Assembly: GCF_003992315.1 (NCBI RefSeq)
Contig: NZ_RQVE01000012.1
Location: 1-55,336, forward strand
From: Veillonella sp. 3891
GTDB taxonomy: Bacteria > Bacillota > Negativicutes > Veillonellales > Veillonellaceae
Length of the DNA: 55,336 bases
Direction of reading: 5' to 3'
Shown here: one piece after another, positions 18,215 through 26,869 of the stretch
Layout of the letters: every line of letters starts with the position of its first letter
Numbering within the stretch: the stretch's first letter is position 1
Position numbers and translations under genes: made by a program
The notes under the pieces: model-generated
Databases searched by the model: none
What the model saw: the letters and a program-made list of their open reading frames with translations, nothing else
Told to the model about the DNA's origin: nothing

Positions 18215-19726
18215 GTGTCAATAGAACAAACTATCATGAATCAATATAATGTAGATAATATTCTGCATTACTTTCAAGAAATTGCTAATATTCCTAGAAA
18301 ATCTGGTAATGAACAAGCTATTTCTAATTATATTAAAAACTGGGCTCTAAACTTGGGCTTAGATGTGTTCCAAGATGAACAATATAATCTAATCATTAAA
18401 AAAGCTGGTACAGAGGGATATGAATCACATGAACCAGTGATTTTACAAGGTCATATGGACATGGTGTGCACTAAATTAGAGTCTGTAGAGCATGACTTTA
18501 TTAACAGTCCTATCGCTTTGCATGTAGAGGATGGTATCTTACATGCCAATGGAACTACCTTAGGCGCAGATGATGGTTTTGCAGTGGCTTATGGTATGGC
18601 TGTCTTAGGGTCTACAACGATTCCACACCCTCCGTTAGAGGTAGTATTCACAGTTGAGGAAGAAACTACTTTCAAAGGTGTGAAAACATTAGATTACAGC
18701 CATTTACAAGGTAAACGTCTCATCAATATGGATGGGGAAAGTATCAATGAGGTGACCATTGGCAGTGCTGGCGGCCATGGATCTACGGTGACATTACCGA
18801 TTGTTCCCGTATCTGTGAATAATGAAATGACCAAGCGCAGAATTACCATTGAAGGCTTGAAAGGTGGTCATTCTGGTTGTGATATCCATTTAGGACGGGG
18901 TAATGCCATTTACATCCTATCTAAGGTATTAGAACGCATCACAGGGGAACATAACATTCGCATCACTGAAGTAAGCGGTGGCAGTGCACCGAATGCAATT
19001 CCATTACGTGCTTATGCGGATGTGTATCTACATTTACAGGATGTGCCGTATGTACAAGTTCTTTTACAAGAAGAACAAGATAAGTGGAATGCTCACTATG
19101 CATCGGCTGGTGAAAGTATGACAATATCTTTATCTGTTGTACCTAAAGTAAATCGTGAAGATTTAGTGGAATTAGATTTAGAAGCCATCACTATGGAACG
19201 AGCTTTCAGCGGTGACACTGTACAAAAACTATGTGCTCTTATTCAAGGAATTGAACAAGGCGTATTACAACATGCTCCTGGCAATCCGGATGAAGTATGG
19301 TACTCTAATAATATTGGTGTTTTGGGTATGGCAGATGATGCTGTTTACCTTAAAATGCAAGTACGCAGTACAGATACGAAGAACCTAGAGACTCATTATA
19401 AAGGCTTAGTGCAATTGGCAGAAACTCATGGTGCTACGACATCCCTTGAAAGCCCGTATCCAGGCTGGCTACCAACAGTTGATAGTCCATTACAACAAGC
19501 CTATCAAAAGGCATATGAATCTGTGACAGGCGCTAAAGACTTACAGTTCAATGTGATCCATGCAGGTCTTGAAGTTGGCTACATGTTAGATAATTTACAA
19601 GGCCCTGTAGATGCTATTAACATTGGGCCAAACATTCATGACTTACATGCACCTACAGAACGTATGGAGTTAGAAAGTTTTGTTACTACTTGGAATGTAT
19701 TGAAAGAGTTCTTAAAAAGCTTATAA
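18215..19726 (+). CDS. pepD: Aminoacyl-histidine dipeptidase (PepD, M20/C family)
   Basis: PepD is a cytosolic dizinc peptidase that cleaves Xaa-His and other dipeptides. Metal and catalytic motifs QGHMDMVC, GADDGFAVA and EEETTFKG are in the expected order. GGHSG marks the lid domain, and the C-terminal IHDLHAPTERMELES contains the last metal ligand. The length of 503 residues is slightly above the usual 480-490. The start is a GTG at 18215 with AGGAGG a few bases upstream. Transcription should stop at the palindrome at 19763-19804. Confidence 0.92.
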   Translation: MSIEQTIMNQYNVDNILHYFQEIANIPRKSGNEQAISNYIKNWALNLGLDVFQDEQYNLIIKKAGTEGYESHEPVILQGHMDMVCTKLESVEHDFINSPIALHVEDGILHANGTTLGADDGFAVAYGMAVLGSTTIPHPPLEVVFTVEEETTFKGVKTLDYSHLQGKRLINMDGESINEVTIGSAGGHGSTVTLPIVPVSVNNEMTKRRITIEGLKGGHSGCDIHLGRGNAIYILSKVLERITGEHNIRITEVSGGSAPNAIPLRAYADVYLHLQDVPYVQVLLQEEQDKWNAHYASAGESMTISLSVVPKVNREDLVELDLEAITMERAFSGDTVQKLCALIQGIEQGVLQHAPGNPDEVWYSNNIGVLGMADDAVYLKMQVRSTDTKNLETHYKGLVQLAETHGATTSLESPYPGWLPTVDSPLQQAYQKAYESVTGAKDLQFNVIHAGLEVGYMLDNLQGPVDAINIGPNIHDLHAPTERMELESFVTTWNVLKEFLKSL

Positions 19727-19762
19727 AACAACATATTTGCCATTTATTTTGGCTTATGATAT

Positions 19763-19804
19763 AATTACTTCCGATAACGATATATTATCGGAAGTAATTT
19801 TTTG
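19763..19804 (+). terminator. Rho-independent terminator after pepD
   Basis: AATTACTTCCGATAA (19763-19777) pairs perfectly with TTATCGGAAGTAATT (19785-19799) around a 7-base loop, and a run of six T follows. It would end pepD transcription. The same palindrome is the dif-like site described separately. Confidence 0.75.
19767..19795. other. dif-like palindrome, candidate recombination site
   Basis: Two 11-bp arms, ACTTCCGATAA and TTATCGGAAGT, flank CGATATA. The left arm differs from the Firmicute dif XerC-type arm as I recall it (ACTTCCTATAA) at one base, and the right arm keeps TTAT next to the centre. Classical dif has a 6-bp centre and unequal arms, while this one has 7 bp and perfect symmetry. 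It lies 63 bp before the likely start of a tyrosine recombinase gene. Confidence 0.4.
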
Positions 19805-19858
19805 GTTAAAAATAGCTATATAGGTCCTAATACTCTATATAGCACATTCGAGGCGCTT

Positions 19859-20854
19859 ATGACTCAATCTAATACACACTTCTATTTACGTAATTATAAA
19901 GAGATTATGAATAACTCTAAGCTTAGTGACAAGGCTAAGTCTAGTATTTTATTATCTAAAGCAGAAAATACTGTAGATGCCTACGAATCTGACTGGATGG
20001 ATTTCGTCGATTGGTGTCAACATAAACAGGAATCCTTTTTTCCTAGCTCACCAGAAATTATCGTCAATTATATCAATGATTTAGCTGACTATGCTAAGGC
20101 TAATACCATATCACGTCGTATTAGCGCCTTATCGGAAAATTTTAATGCTTCTGGTATTGAAAGTAACCCTTGTAGCGCTCCTATCGTCAAACAAGCAATG
20201 CGAGGTATACGTCGATCTTTAGGGACCTATCAGCAAGGTAAAACGCCTGTACTGCTCGATGATCTTATGGATATTATGGAGTATATGGAAACCGCAGATA
20301 TGGCGCCTATACAAAAGCTTCGTGATAAAGCTATTTTATTATTAGGTTTTATGGGCGCTTTTCGGCGCAGTGAATTATCGGCTTTAACGGTAGAATCTTT
20401 GAAGTTTCTACCGCAAGGCTTAGAAATATTTGTTTCAAGCTCAAAAGCCGACCAAGAAGGTCAAGGTGCTATAGTAGCTATACCTTATATAGATAATGAA
20501 AATTTATGTGCTGTAAGAGCTGTAAAAGCATGGTTACGTTTTGTTCCCATTACAACTGGACCAATTTTTAGAGGATTTACAAAAAGTATGAGTATACGTA
20601 AAACTGCTATCAGCGATAAAAGTATTGCAGATATTGTTAAATACTACATGGCAGCCATCGGTGAAGATCCATCCTTATATGGGGCTCATAGTTTACGTCA
20701 TGGCTTTGCTACTACAGCTGCCCATTATGGCGTTGAAGAACGTAATATTATGAAACAGACTCGACATCACAGTGTCAATATGGTTCGTCGCTATATTAAT
20801 GAAGCCAATAAATTTGTAGATAACCCTATTTCTTCTATATTTAATCGTAAATAG
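19859..20854 (+). CDS. Tyrosine recombinase / site-specific integrase
   Basis: An N-terminal SAM-like core-binding domain is followed by a catalytic domain with the full active set, counted from ATG 19859: R169 (FRRSEL), K196 (SSKADQEG), H277-x-x-R280 (HSLRHG), H304 (RHHS) and Y312 (VRRYI). It belongs with the integrases seen in many mobile elements and is less like the short XerC/XerD pair. I prefer ATG 19859, with CGAGG upstream; the frame opens from TTG 19802, which sits in the terminator T-run. No phage or transposon cargo is adjacent. It may act on the upstream dif-like palindrome. A terminator follows at 20997. Confidence 0.88.
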   Translation: MTQSNTHFYLRNYKEIMNNSKLSDKAKSSILLSKAENTVDAYESDWMDFVDWCQHKQESFFPSSPEIIVNYINDLADYAKANTISRRISALSENFNASGIESNPCSAPIVKQAMRGIRRSLGTYQQGKTPVLLDDLMDIMEYMETADMAPIQKLRDKAILLLGFMGAFRRSELSALTVESLKFLPQGLEIFVSSSKADQEGQGAIVAIPYIDNENLCAVRAVKAWLRFVPITTGPIFRGFTKSMSIRKTAISDKSIADIVKYYMAAIGEDPSLYGAHSLRHGFATTAAHYGVEERNIMKQTRHHSVNMVRRYINEANKFVDNPISSIFNRK

Positions 20855-20996
20855 TACCATATTAATTATCTATCTACAATTTGAATGCGTTATGTATACT
20901 GAGCCTATATGGGGAACTACATAATAATATATACACTATATAATACAGAAACTAAAAAGGTTTATTTCTTACACCAAAACAAGACAAAATAAAAGA

Positions 20997-21043
20997 AGAC
21001 TGCATATTTCCATGAATAATACATAGGATATGCAGTCTTTTTA
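20997..21043. terminator. Bidirectional terminator between the integrase and yneA-like genes
   Basis: AGACTGCATAT (20997-21007) pairs with ATATGCAGTCT (21028-21038), followed by TTTTTA on the + strand and TCTTTTATTTT on the - strand. The two genes converge here. The rest of 20855-21099 holds only AT-rich sequence with no gene that I can see. Confidence 0.85.
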
Positions 21044-21099
21044 TTCTATATTTCAATATGTATGCTTACATAATTTCTCGAATATACGAATTCTATAAT

Positions 21100-21417
21100 T
21101 TAATTATTTGCCCAAGCTGTAATAAAACCGAACATAGTTTTTTCTTTTAATGTTGGAATCATCAAAGTTTCACCAGCACGTAAAGCTTTACCATGTTGTA
21201 AGTGATTAATTTCTTCAATAGCTACGATATACTCACGAATATCAATGTCTTCTGTCTGAGCCAATGCTTTTTCTGAGATACTCCATAAGGTATCTCCAGC
21301 ATCTACTTGTACAGATTTAATATTTTGAGTATCCATCTCTAATGTTGTTGTATTAATCATAGCATTTACTACAAATACCATAGCTACCATTACTAAAATA
21401 GAAAATATTTTATTCAT
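21100..21417 (-). CDS. yneA: LysM cell-division suppressor, YneA-like
   Basis: The 105-residue protein has an N-terminal membrane helix (about residues 4-20) and a LysM domain at about 36-90 (VQVDAGDTLWSISEKA ... LRAGETLMIP). Size, topology and position divergent from lexA match YneA of Bacillus, an SOS-induced inhibitor of cell division. Sequence similarity outside LysM is not obvious, so the assignment rests on architecture and context. The ATG at 21417 follows GAGAGAGG on its strand. A candidate LexA operator overlaps its promoter. Confidence 0.72.
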   Translation of the reverse strand: MNKIFSILVMVAMVFVVNAMINTTTLEMDTQNIKSVQVDAGDTLWSISEKALAQTEDIDIREYIVAIEEINHLQHGKALRAGETLMIPTLKEKTMFGFITAWANN

Positions 21418-21481
21418 AATATATACCTCTCTCTAATAATATCGAACAAAATAAATAGTACATCTGTTTGTTTATGTTCAT

Positions 21482-21511
21482 ATTTTAACACACATACAAA
21501 TGTTCGGTCAA
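21482..21511 (-). promoter_or_regulatory. Candidate promoter of the yneA-like gene
   Basis: On the - strand TTGACC (21511-21506) is followed after 18 bases by TAAAAT (21487-21482). The GAAC-containing LexA-type site lies in the spacer. Confidence 0.5.
21494..21505. promoter_or_regulatory. Candidate LexA (SOS) operator
   Basis: On the - strand the site reads GAACATTTGTAT, which matches the Gram-positive SOS box GAACATATGTTC at 9 of 12 positions. It sits between the -35 and -10 of the yneA-like gene and about 30 bases before the lexA -35. The second half-site is degenerate, so this is a candidate only. Confidence 0.42.
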
Positions 21512-21534
21512 GTATAATTTTTTAGAACGCATAT

Positions 21535-21563
21535 TTGACAATTTTCGATATTATAATTATAAT
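21535..21563 (+). promoter_or_regulatory. Promoter of lexA
   Basis: Consensus TTGACA (21535-21540) and TATAAT (21558-21563) are separated by exactly 17 bases. The start codon lies about 50 bases downstream. Confidence 0.75.
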
Positions 21564-21614
21564 AGATTTATATAAACATAGTTCAATAATACTGTAGAAT
21601 GAGAGGTTATTCCC

Positions 21615-22295
21615 TTGAGACGTCCAGCAACTGATATAAATAGCAAACAACAAAGAATTTTAGATTTCATTATTGAAAGTTTACAACAGCGCTATCGCTG
21701 CCCAAGTGTTCGTGAAATCGGTGATCATATGGGCTTAAGCTCCACTTCTACTGTTCAGAGCCATTTAAATACATTAGAAAAATTTGGCTATATTACTCGT
21801 GATGCTAATAAAAATCGCTCTATCACCGTTGTAAATATGCCTGATGTACCTGCCTTAGAAATGGATGAAGAAACCCACGAGGTTACTTCAAGTCCCGAAT
21901 TTAACTTCCTAGAGGCAGGTCTTCGTCGTGTCCCATTAATTGGCACTGTACAAGCAGGTCTTCCTGTAACAGCTATTGAAAATCGCGAAGATGAGTTCGT
22001 TTTACCTACTGCTTTATTAGGTAGCTCTGAATGTTTCTTATTACGTGTTCGTGGTGAGTCTATGCGTGATATTGGGATGTACGAAGGGGACTTGCTAATT
22101 GTACGTAATCAATCCACCGCTAATAATGGAGATATTGTAGTAGCTCGAATTGATGATGAAGCCACAGTAAAGCGCTTCTATAAAGAATCTGATCATATTC
22201 GTTTAATGCCAGAAAACGAAGAGTTTGAACCTATCATTACACGAAATTGTGTAATTGAAGGCCGTGTAATTGGACTTATTCGTGACCATATTTAA
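21615..22295 (+). CDS. lexA: SOS repressor LexA
   Basis: LexA represses DNA-damage genes and cleaves itself when RecA filaments form. The winged-helix domain (CPSVREIGDHMGLSSTSTVQSHL) covers residues 1-70. The cleavage site is A114-G115 (VQAGLP), and the Ser-Lys dyad is S149 (RGESM) and K186 (ATVKRF). The 226 residues include a somewhat long acidic linker at about 75-100. The start is TTG 21615 with GAGAGG upstream; no ATG fits. It is divergent from the yneA-like gene, as in Bacillus. Confidence 0.95.
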   Translation: MRRPATDINSKQQRILDFIIESLQQRYRCPSVREIGDHMGLSSTSTVQSHLNTLEKFGYITRDANKNRSITVVNMPDVPALEMDEETHEVTSSPEFNFLEAGLRRVPLIGTVQAGLPVTAIENREDEFVLPTALLGSSECFLLRVRGESMRDIGMYEGDLLIVRNQSTANNGDIVVARIDDEATVKRFYKESDHIRLMPENEEFEPIITRNCVIEGRVIGLIRDHI

Positions 22296-22306
22296 TCTAT
22301 TATAAT

Positions 22307-22346
22307 AAAAAAGATAGTAGTCTTTACTAGGACTACTATCTTTTTT
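22307..22346. terminator. Bidirectional terminator between lexA and dapA
   Basis: AAAAAAGATAGTAGTC (22307-22322) pairs with GACTACTATCTTTTTT (22331-22346) around an 8-base loop. The A and T runs at both ends make it work for both converging genes. Confidence 0.92.
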
Positions 22347-22359
22347 ATTTTAAATTTTA

Positions 22360-23241
22360 TTATTTATATGATTCTATAGCTGCATCAATAATTTGTGCTT
22401 CTTCTACAGATGGATCACACAATGGCAACAATAAAGGCCCTGTACTGAAACCTAATTGTTTCATCGCATATTTAACAGGAATCGGATTTGTGGTAATAAA
22501 CATAGCTTTTAGAATAGGTACTATTGAAAGTTCAATAGCTCTTGCTTCTTTAACTTTGCCTTCTTTAAATAAAGTTATCATTTTTTGCATTTCTTTACCT
22601 ACAATATGAGAGGAAACAGAAATAACACCTACTCCACCATTTTGTAATACATCTAATGTTAATGCATCATCACCAGAATAAATCATAAAATCATTATTTG
22701 GTAGTAGTTCATGAAGCTGTTGGATGATTTTGATATCCCCCGTAGCTTCTTTAATAGATGTAATATTAGCACATTCTTTTGCCAATCTGGCCACAGTTTT
22801 CGGCTCTATACGGCCTCCAGTACGTCCAGGTACATTATATAGCATAACAGGCAAATCAGTACTGTCTGCAATAGCCTTAAAGTGCAAATAACAACCTTCT
22901 TGATTCGGTTTGTTATAATATGGCACCACAGTCATCACAGCATGAACACCAGTATGGCTAGCAGCCTTCGTTAAAGCAATCGACTTTTTAGTAGAATTAC
23001 TACCTGTATTTGCAATAATGGTAGCACGATGACCATACTCTTTAGCGATTAATGTAAATAGCTCAAGTTTATCGCGATCTTCAATATTTGGACCTTCACC
23101 AGTAGTACCACATACAATTAAGCCATCAGAACCATTGTCTAATAGGTGTCCAGCTAGACGTAATGCTTCTTGAAAATTTACATGACCATCGTCAGTAAAA
23201 GGAGTGATCATTGCTGTTATGATATTTCCAAATGTTGTCAT
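22360..23241 (-). CDS. dapA: 4-hydroxy-tetrahydrodipicolinate synthase
   Basis: DapA condenses aspartate semialdehyde with pyruvate in lysine/diaminopimelate synthesis. Family motifs are present: GTTGEGPNIE, YNVPGRTGGRIEP and the Schiff-base lysine region SIKEATGDI. The length is 293 residues. The ATG at 23241 has AGGGGG upstream. It follows asd at 24 bases and precedes the shared terminator, so asd-dapA form one transcript. Confidence 0.95.
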   Translation of the reverse strand: MTTFGNIITAMITPFTDDGHVNFQEALRLAGHLLDNGSDGLIVCGTTGEGPNIEDRDKLELFTLIAKEYGHRATIIANTGSNSTKKSIALTKAASHTGVHAVMTVVPYYNKPNQEGCYLHFKAIADSTDLPVMLYNVPGRTGGRIEPKTVARLAKECANITSIKEATGDIKIIQQLHELLPNNDFMIYSGDDALTLDVLQNGGVGVISVSSHIVGKEMQKMITLFKEGKVKEARAIELSIVPILKAMFITTNPIPVKYAMKQLGFSTGPLLLPLCDPSVEEAQIIDAAIESYK

Positions 23242-23265
23242 CTTAGCACCCCCTGTAATATATAA

Positions 23266-24297
23266 TTAGAATGATTGATGTTCTACTAAGTATTCTGCAA
23301 TTTGTAATGCATTTAATGCAGCACCCTTACGAATTTGGTCTCCAACAATCCAGAAATTCATCGCATGGTCATTAAACAAGTCTTTACGAATACGACCGAT
23401 TTCGCAGTCATTTTGATTCGATGTGTATAAAGGCATTGGATATTCCTGTGCTGCTGGGTTATCATTTACACGTAGACCAGGGAATTTTGCGCAAGCAGCT
23501 TTAAAATCTTCTACAGATACTGGAGACTTGGTTTTTACTAATACAGATTCAGAATGAGAACGATATACTGGTACACGTACTGTCGTTGGTACAACTGCAA
23601 TGGAATCATCATGGAATATTTTTTGTGTTTCCAATACCATTTTCATTTCTTCTTTAGAGTATCCATTTTCCATGAATACATCAATTTGTGGAATCAAATT
23701 AAAAGCGATTGGATAATGCTTATCCATAGATCCAGTAGGCAATAAGTTAGCTACCATTTCTTCCCCTGCTACATGCTGAGCTACTTGAGAATCTAATTCT
23801 TCAATGCCTTCTTTACCAGCCCCAGATACAGCTTGGTATGTGCTGACAACAACGCGTTTAATAGGAGATAAATCATGTAGTGGTTTTAAGCCTAATGCCA
23901 TGATAATAGTAGAACAGTTAGGATTAGCAATGATTCCTTTATGTGTATCAATATCTTCCGGATTAACTTCAGGCACTACTAATGGAACTTCTGGATCCAT
24001 CCGGAAAGCACTAGAATTGTCGATAACAATAGCACCACGTTTAGCAGCTTCTGGAGCCAATGTTTTAGAAATAGAACCACCTGCAAATAAAGCAATATCT
24101 ACACCGTCAAAAGATTCTGGTGTTGCTTCTTCTACCACATAATCTTTACCATCTACTGTCAATACTTTACCTGCAGAACGAGCAGAAGCTAACAGTTTAA
24201 TGCTTTCATAAGGAAATTTACGTTCTTCAATTAATGTAATAAACTCTTGTCCTACTGCACCAGTAGCACCTAATATGGCTAAATGAGGTTTTCTCAT
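23266..24297 (-). CDS. asd: Aspartate-semialdehyde dehydrogenase
   Basis: Asd reduces aspartyl phosphate to aspartate semialdehyde, the branch point to lysine, threonine and methionine. The NADP-binding GATGAVGQEF is at residues 9-18. The catalytic cysteine lies in NPNCST and the active-site histidine in VYRSHSE. The length is 343 residues. It has its own promoter at 24340-24368 and is followed by dapA. Hom and ThrB of the other branch are encoded at 45-47 kb. Confidence 0.95.
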   Translation of the reverse strand: MRKPHLAILGATGAVGQEFITLIEERKFPYESIKLLASARSAGKVLTVDGKDYVVEEATPESFDGVDIALFAGGSISKTLAPEAAKRGAIVIDNSSAFRMDPEVPLVVPEVNPEDIDTHKGIIANPNCSTIIMALGLKPLHDLSPIKRVVVSTYQAVSGAGKEGIEELDSQVAQHVAGEEMVANLLPTGSMDKHYPIAFNLIPQIDVFMENGYSKEEMKMVLETQKIFHDDSIAVVPTTVRVPVYRSHSESVLVKTKSPVSVEDFKAACAKFPGLRVNDNPAAQEYPMPLYTSNQNDCEIGRIRKDLFNDHAMNFWIVGDQIRKGAALNALQIAEYLVEHQSF

Positions 24298-24339
24298 AGT
24301 GTCTCCTTAATGTTAATAACTTAATGTATAGTTATATGT

Positions 24340-24368
24340 ATTATACTATTTAAGTTTTTCTTTAGCAA
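24340..24368 (-). promoter_or_regulatory. Candidate promoter of asd-dapA
   Basis: On the - strand TTGCTA (24368-24363) precedes a perfect TATAAT (24345-24340) by 17 bases. The leader to the asd ATG is only about 40 bases, too short for a lysine riboswitch or T-box. Confidence 0.6.
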
Positions 24369-24388
24369 GAATTATATAGAATATAGAA

Positions 24389-25183
24389 TTATAAATAATG
24401 TTCTAATCCATACGTTAATCCTGCAAAATCTTTGATTTTTTTACACGCTAATACTACACCCGGCATAAAAGACAAACGACTTAATGAATCATGACGAATC
24501 ACCAATGTTTCATCATAACCACCAAAAATAACTTCTTGATGTGCCACATAACCTGGTAAACGAACGCTGTGAATTGTTACATCATCTACTTTAGCACCAC
24601 GAGCACCTGGAAGACTTTCACGAGTTAAATCTTCAGCAGCTTTTACATTGGCTGCTTGTTTTGCATCATTAATTAATTTAGCCGTTAATACAGCCGTACC
24701 AGAAGGTGCATCGTATTTATGATTGTGATGTAACTCAATAATCTCCACATCTGGGAAGTACGGAGCTAGTTCTGCGGCAGTTTTCATCATCATCACTGCA
24801 CCTAATGAGAAATTAGGTGCTACTAAACAATTAGCACCATGTGCTCTACCAATAGTATCTAATTCATTACGTTGTACTTCTGTAAGACCTGTTGTACCAA
24901 TCACAACATGAATCCCTTTTGATAGCATAAGTTTTGCATTATCAAAAATAATGGCTGGTGTTGTAAAGTCCACAATCACATCTGGATGTACGGCCTCAAT
25001 ACCTTCCTCCAATTGACTGTAGATTTTACAATCTAAAGGGCTAGTACCGATGAATTCACTAACATCTTTTCCTCCATGACTAGGATCCACCCCGCCAACT
25101 AAGGTTAACTCTGTATCATTATGAACTGCTTTAAGAACCTCACGGCCCATTTTACCAGTTGCTCCATTTACTAAAACTTTCAT
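24389..25183 (-). CDS. dapB: 4-hydroxy-tetrahydrodipicolinate reductase
   Basis: DapB is the NAD(P)H-dependent step after DapA. It shows the N-terminal nucleotide motif NGATGKMGRE, the DFTTPA segment, and the catalytic HHNHKYDAPSGTA with His and Lys. It has 264 residues. It starts 8 bases after the recN stop, with AGGAGG overlapping that stop, so it belongs to the upstream operon even though its pathway partners lie in the next one. Confidence 0.95.
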   Translation of the reverse strand: MKVLVNGATGKMGREVLKAVHNDTELTLVGGVDPSHGGKDVSEFIGTSPLDCKIYSQLEEGIEAVHPDVIVDFTTPAIIFDNAKLMLSKGIHVVIGTTGLTEVQRNELDTIGRAHGANCLVAPNFSLGAVMMMKTAAELAPYFPDVEIIELHHNHKYDAPSGTAVLTAKLINDAKQAANVKAAEDLTRESLPGARGAKVDDVTIHSVRLPGYVAHQEVIFGGYDETLVIRHDSLSRLSFMPGVVLACKKIKDFAGLTYGLEHYL

Positions 25184-25191
25184 TGTTCCTC

Positions 25192-26868
25192 CTAGAATGA
25201 TTCCTGTTGAAAATATTGAATCATTTCTTTTGCTGTTTCTATAGCTGTATCTGAAAAAGATTGTCCTGACATCATACGGGCAATCTGTGTTATATGTTCG
25301 TCTTCTGAAAGAATGGTTACTTTAGAAATTGTTCGGCCTTCTTCTTCTACCTTATGCAAATGATAGTGTTGTTTTGCCACACTAGCTGTTTGAGGTAGAT
25401 GTGTAATACAGAACACCTGATTATCAGAACTTAATTGAAGAATTTGTTTCGCTACTTGTAAAGCTATATCACCACTAATGCCTACATCAATTTCATCAAA
25501 CACTAAGGTTTTATGCGTTGCTCTGTTAAATACCGTTTTAAAAGCTAACGCAATACGTGCTAACTCACCGCCAGAGGCAACTTTATGTAGTGGTAATAAA
25601 GCCTCCCCTGCATTGGCAGAAAATAATAGTTCTATGCGGCTAGCACCTAATGGAGATAAGCTTTCAGTACCTTCTATTACAAATTCTAGCTTTGCTTTGG
25701 GCATACCTAATTGAATTAAATTTTTCTGTAAGGCATTGGTTATCTCTTTATGATGAGTATGACGAATCTGTGTAAGAGTCTGTAAGGCTTGTAATGCTTG
25801 TGTTTTTAGTATTTCCACACGCTCTACTAGCTGTGATTCTTCACTTTCATTAGATTCTAATAGTTCTAATCGAGTTTGCGCCGTTTGTTCAAAGGCTAGA
25901 ATATTTTCAATAGTGTCTCCGTATTTACGTTTTAAATTGTATATAAGCGTATCTCTCTCTTGTAAGTAAAAATAGCGTTCTTCGTCATAACTAATAGAAT
26001 CGCCGTATCGATCTAAAGCTTGTGCAGCTTCTTCTAATTGATAATACGCAGATCGCAATAACTCAGCTATTTCTTCCATATCTTTATCATATTTTACAAG
26101 ATCAGTCACTTCATTAGTAACACTATTCAAACCATCAATAAGAGGAGTTCTACCCCCATAGATAGCATCATAACAACTAGAAATTGTAGATTGAAGATGT
26201 TCATAGTTATCTAATTTCTCTAGTTCCTCAGATACGGTTGTATCTTCATTAGATTGCAATTGAGCCTCTTCAATTTCATCAATCTGAAACCGTAACATAT
26301 CTAATTCACGAATTCTTTGTGAGGACTCTTCACGCAATATTTCTAATTGTCGCTTTGCACTAGCATAGTCAGTATAGGCTGTCACATAACTTTCATAGGC
26401 CTTTGTGGCATCCTCATTATATGTATCTAAATAGATATGATGTGTATCCGGTAATAAAAGCTGTTGGTTACTATATTGACCATGAATATCTGCCAAATAG
26501 GTACCGATTTCACGTAATGCTTTCAATGGAATTACTTGATCATTAGCTAAAATTTGTGATTTACCATTTCGATTAAAAGTTCTAGATAAAATTAAAGTAT
26601 CTTCTTCTACTAAAATATTTTTATTTCCTAATAGTTCTTGTAATGCTGTATCTCCTGCAATATCAAAAACACCTTCAATCAAAAAAGAGTCCTTCTCATG
26701 ACGTATAAATTCACTACTAGCTCTTTCTCCTAATAAAATGGAAAATGCATCCATCAATATGGATTTACCAGATCCTGTTTCACCAGTAAAAATTGTGATG
26801 CCCTTGGCAAACTCTAACTGCATATGTTCGATGAGGGCAAAATTTTTAATCCCCATGCGTACTAGCAT
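25192..26868 (-). CDS. recN: DNA repair protein RecN
   Basis: RecN is an SMC-like ATPase that acts early at double-strand breaks. Walker A is GETGSGKS (about residues 30-37). A long central coiled coil covers about 150-370, and the ABC signature and Walker B (VASGGELARIALAFK and LVFDEIDVGISG) lie near the C-terminus. It has 558 residues. It follows argR with AGGGA before the ATG. The argR-recN linkage is common in Firmicutes. No LexA box is visible just upstream. Confidence 0.95.
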   Translation of the reverse strand: MLVRMGIKNFALIEHMQLEFAKGITIFTGETGSGKSILMDAFSILLGERASSEFIRHEKDSFLIEGVFDIAGDTALQELLGNKNILVEEDTLILSRTFNRNGKSQILANDQVIPLKALREIGTYLADIHGQYSNQQLLLPDTHHIYLDTYNEDATKAYESYVTAYTDYASAKRQLEILREESSQRIRELDMLRFQIDEIEEAQLQSNEDTTVSEELEKLDNYEHLQSTISSCYDAIYGGRTPLIDGLNSVTNEVTDLVKYDKDMEEIAELLRSAYYQLEEAAQALDRYGDSISYDEERYFYLQERDTLIYNLKRKYGDTIENILAFEQTAQTRLELLESNESEESQLVERVEILKTQALQALQTLTQIRHTHHKEITNALQKNLIQLGMPKAKLEFVIEGTESLSPLGASRIELLFSANAGEALLPLHKVASGGELARIALAFKTVFNRATHKTLVFDEIDVGISGDIALQVAKQILQLSSDNQVFCITHLPQTASVAKQHYHLHKVEEEGRTISKVTILSEDEHITQIARMMSGQSFSDTAIETAKEMIQYFQQESF

Positions 26869-26869
26869 A

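Noticed and set aside
19802-19858. TTG at 19802 as the recombinase start
   Set aside because: It lies in the T-run of the pepD terminator with no ribosome binding site. ATG 19859 with CGAGG upstream is more likely, though not certain.
20129-20140. Second recombination half-site inside the recombinase gene
   Set aside because: TTATCGGAA recurs here, but there is no opposing arm, so it is most likely chance in AT-rich coding sequence.
24298-24388. Lysine riboswitch or T-box before asd
   Set aside because: The leader after the predicted start site is about 40 bases and shows no conserved structure.
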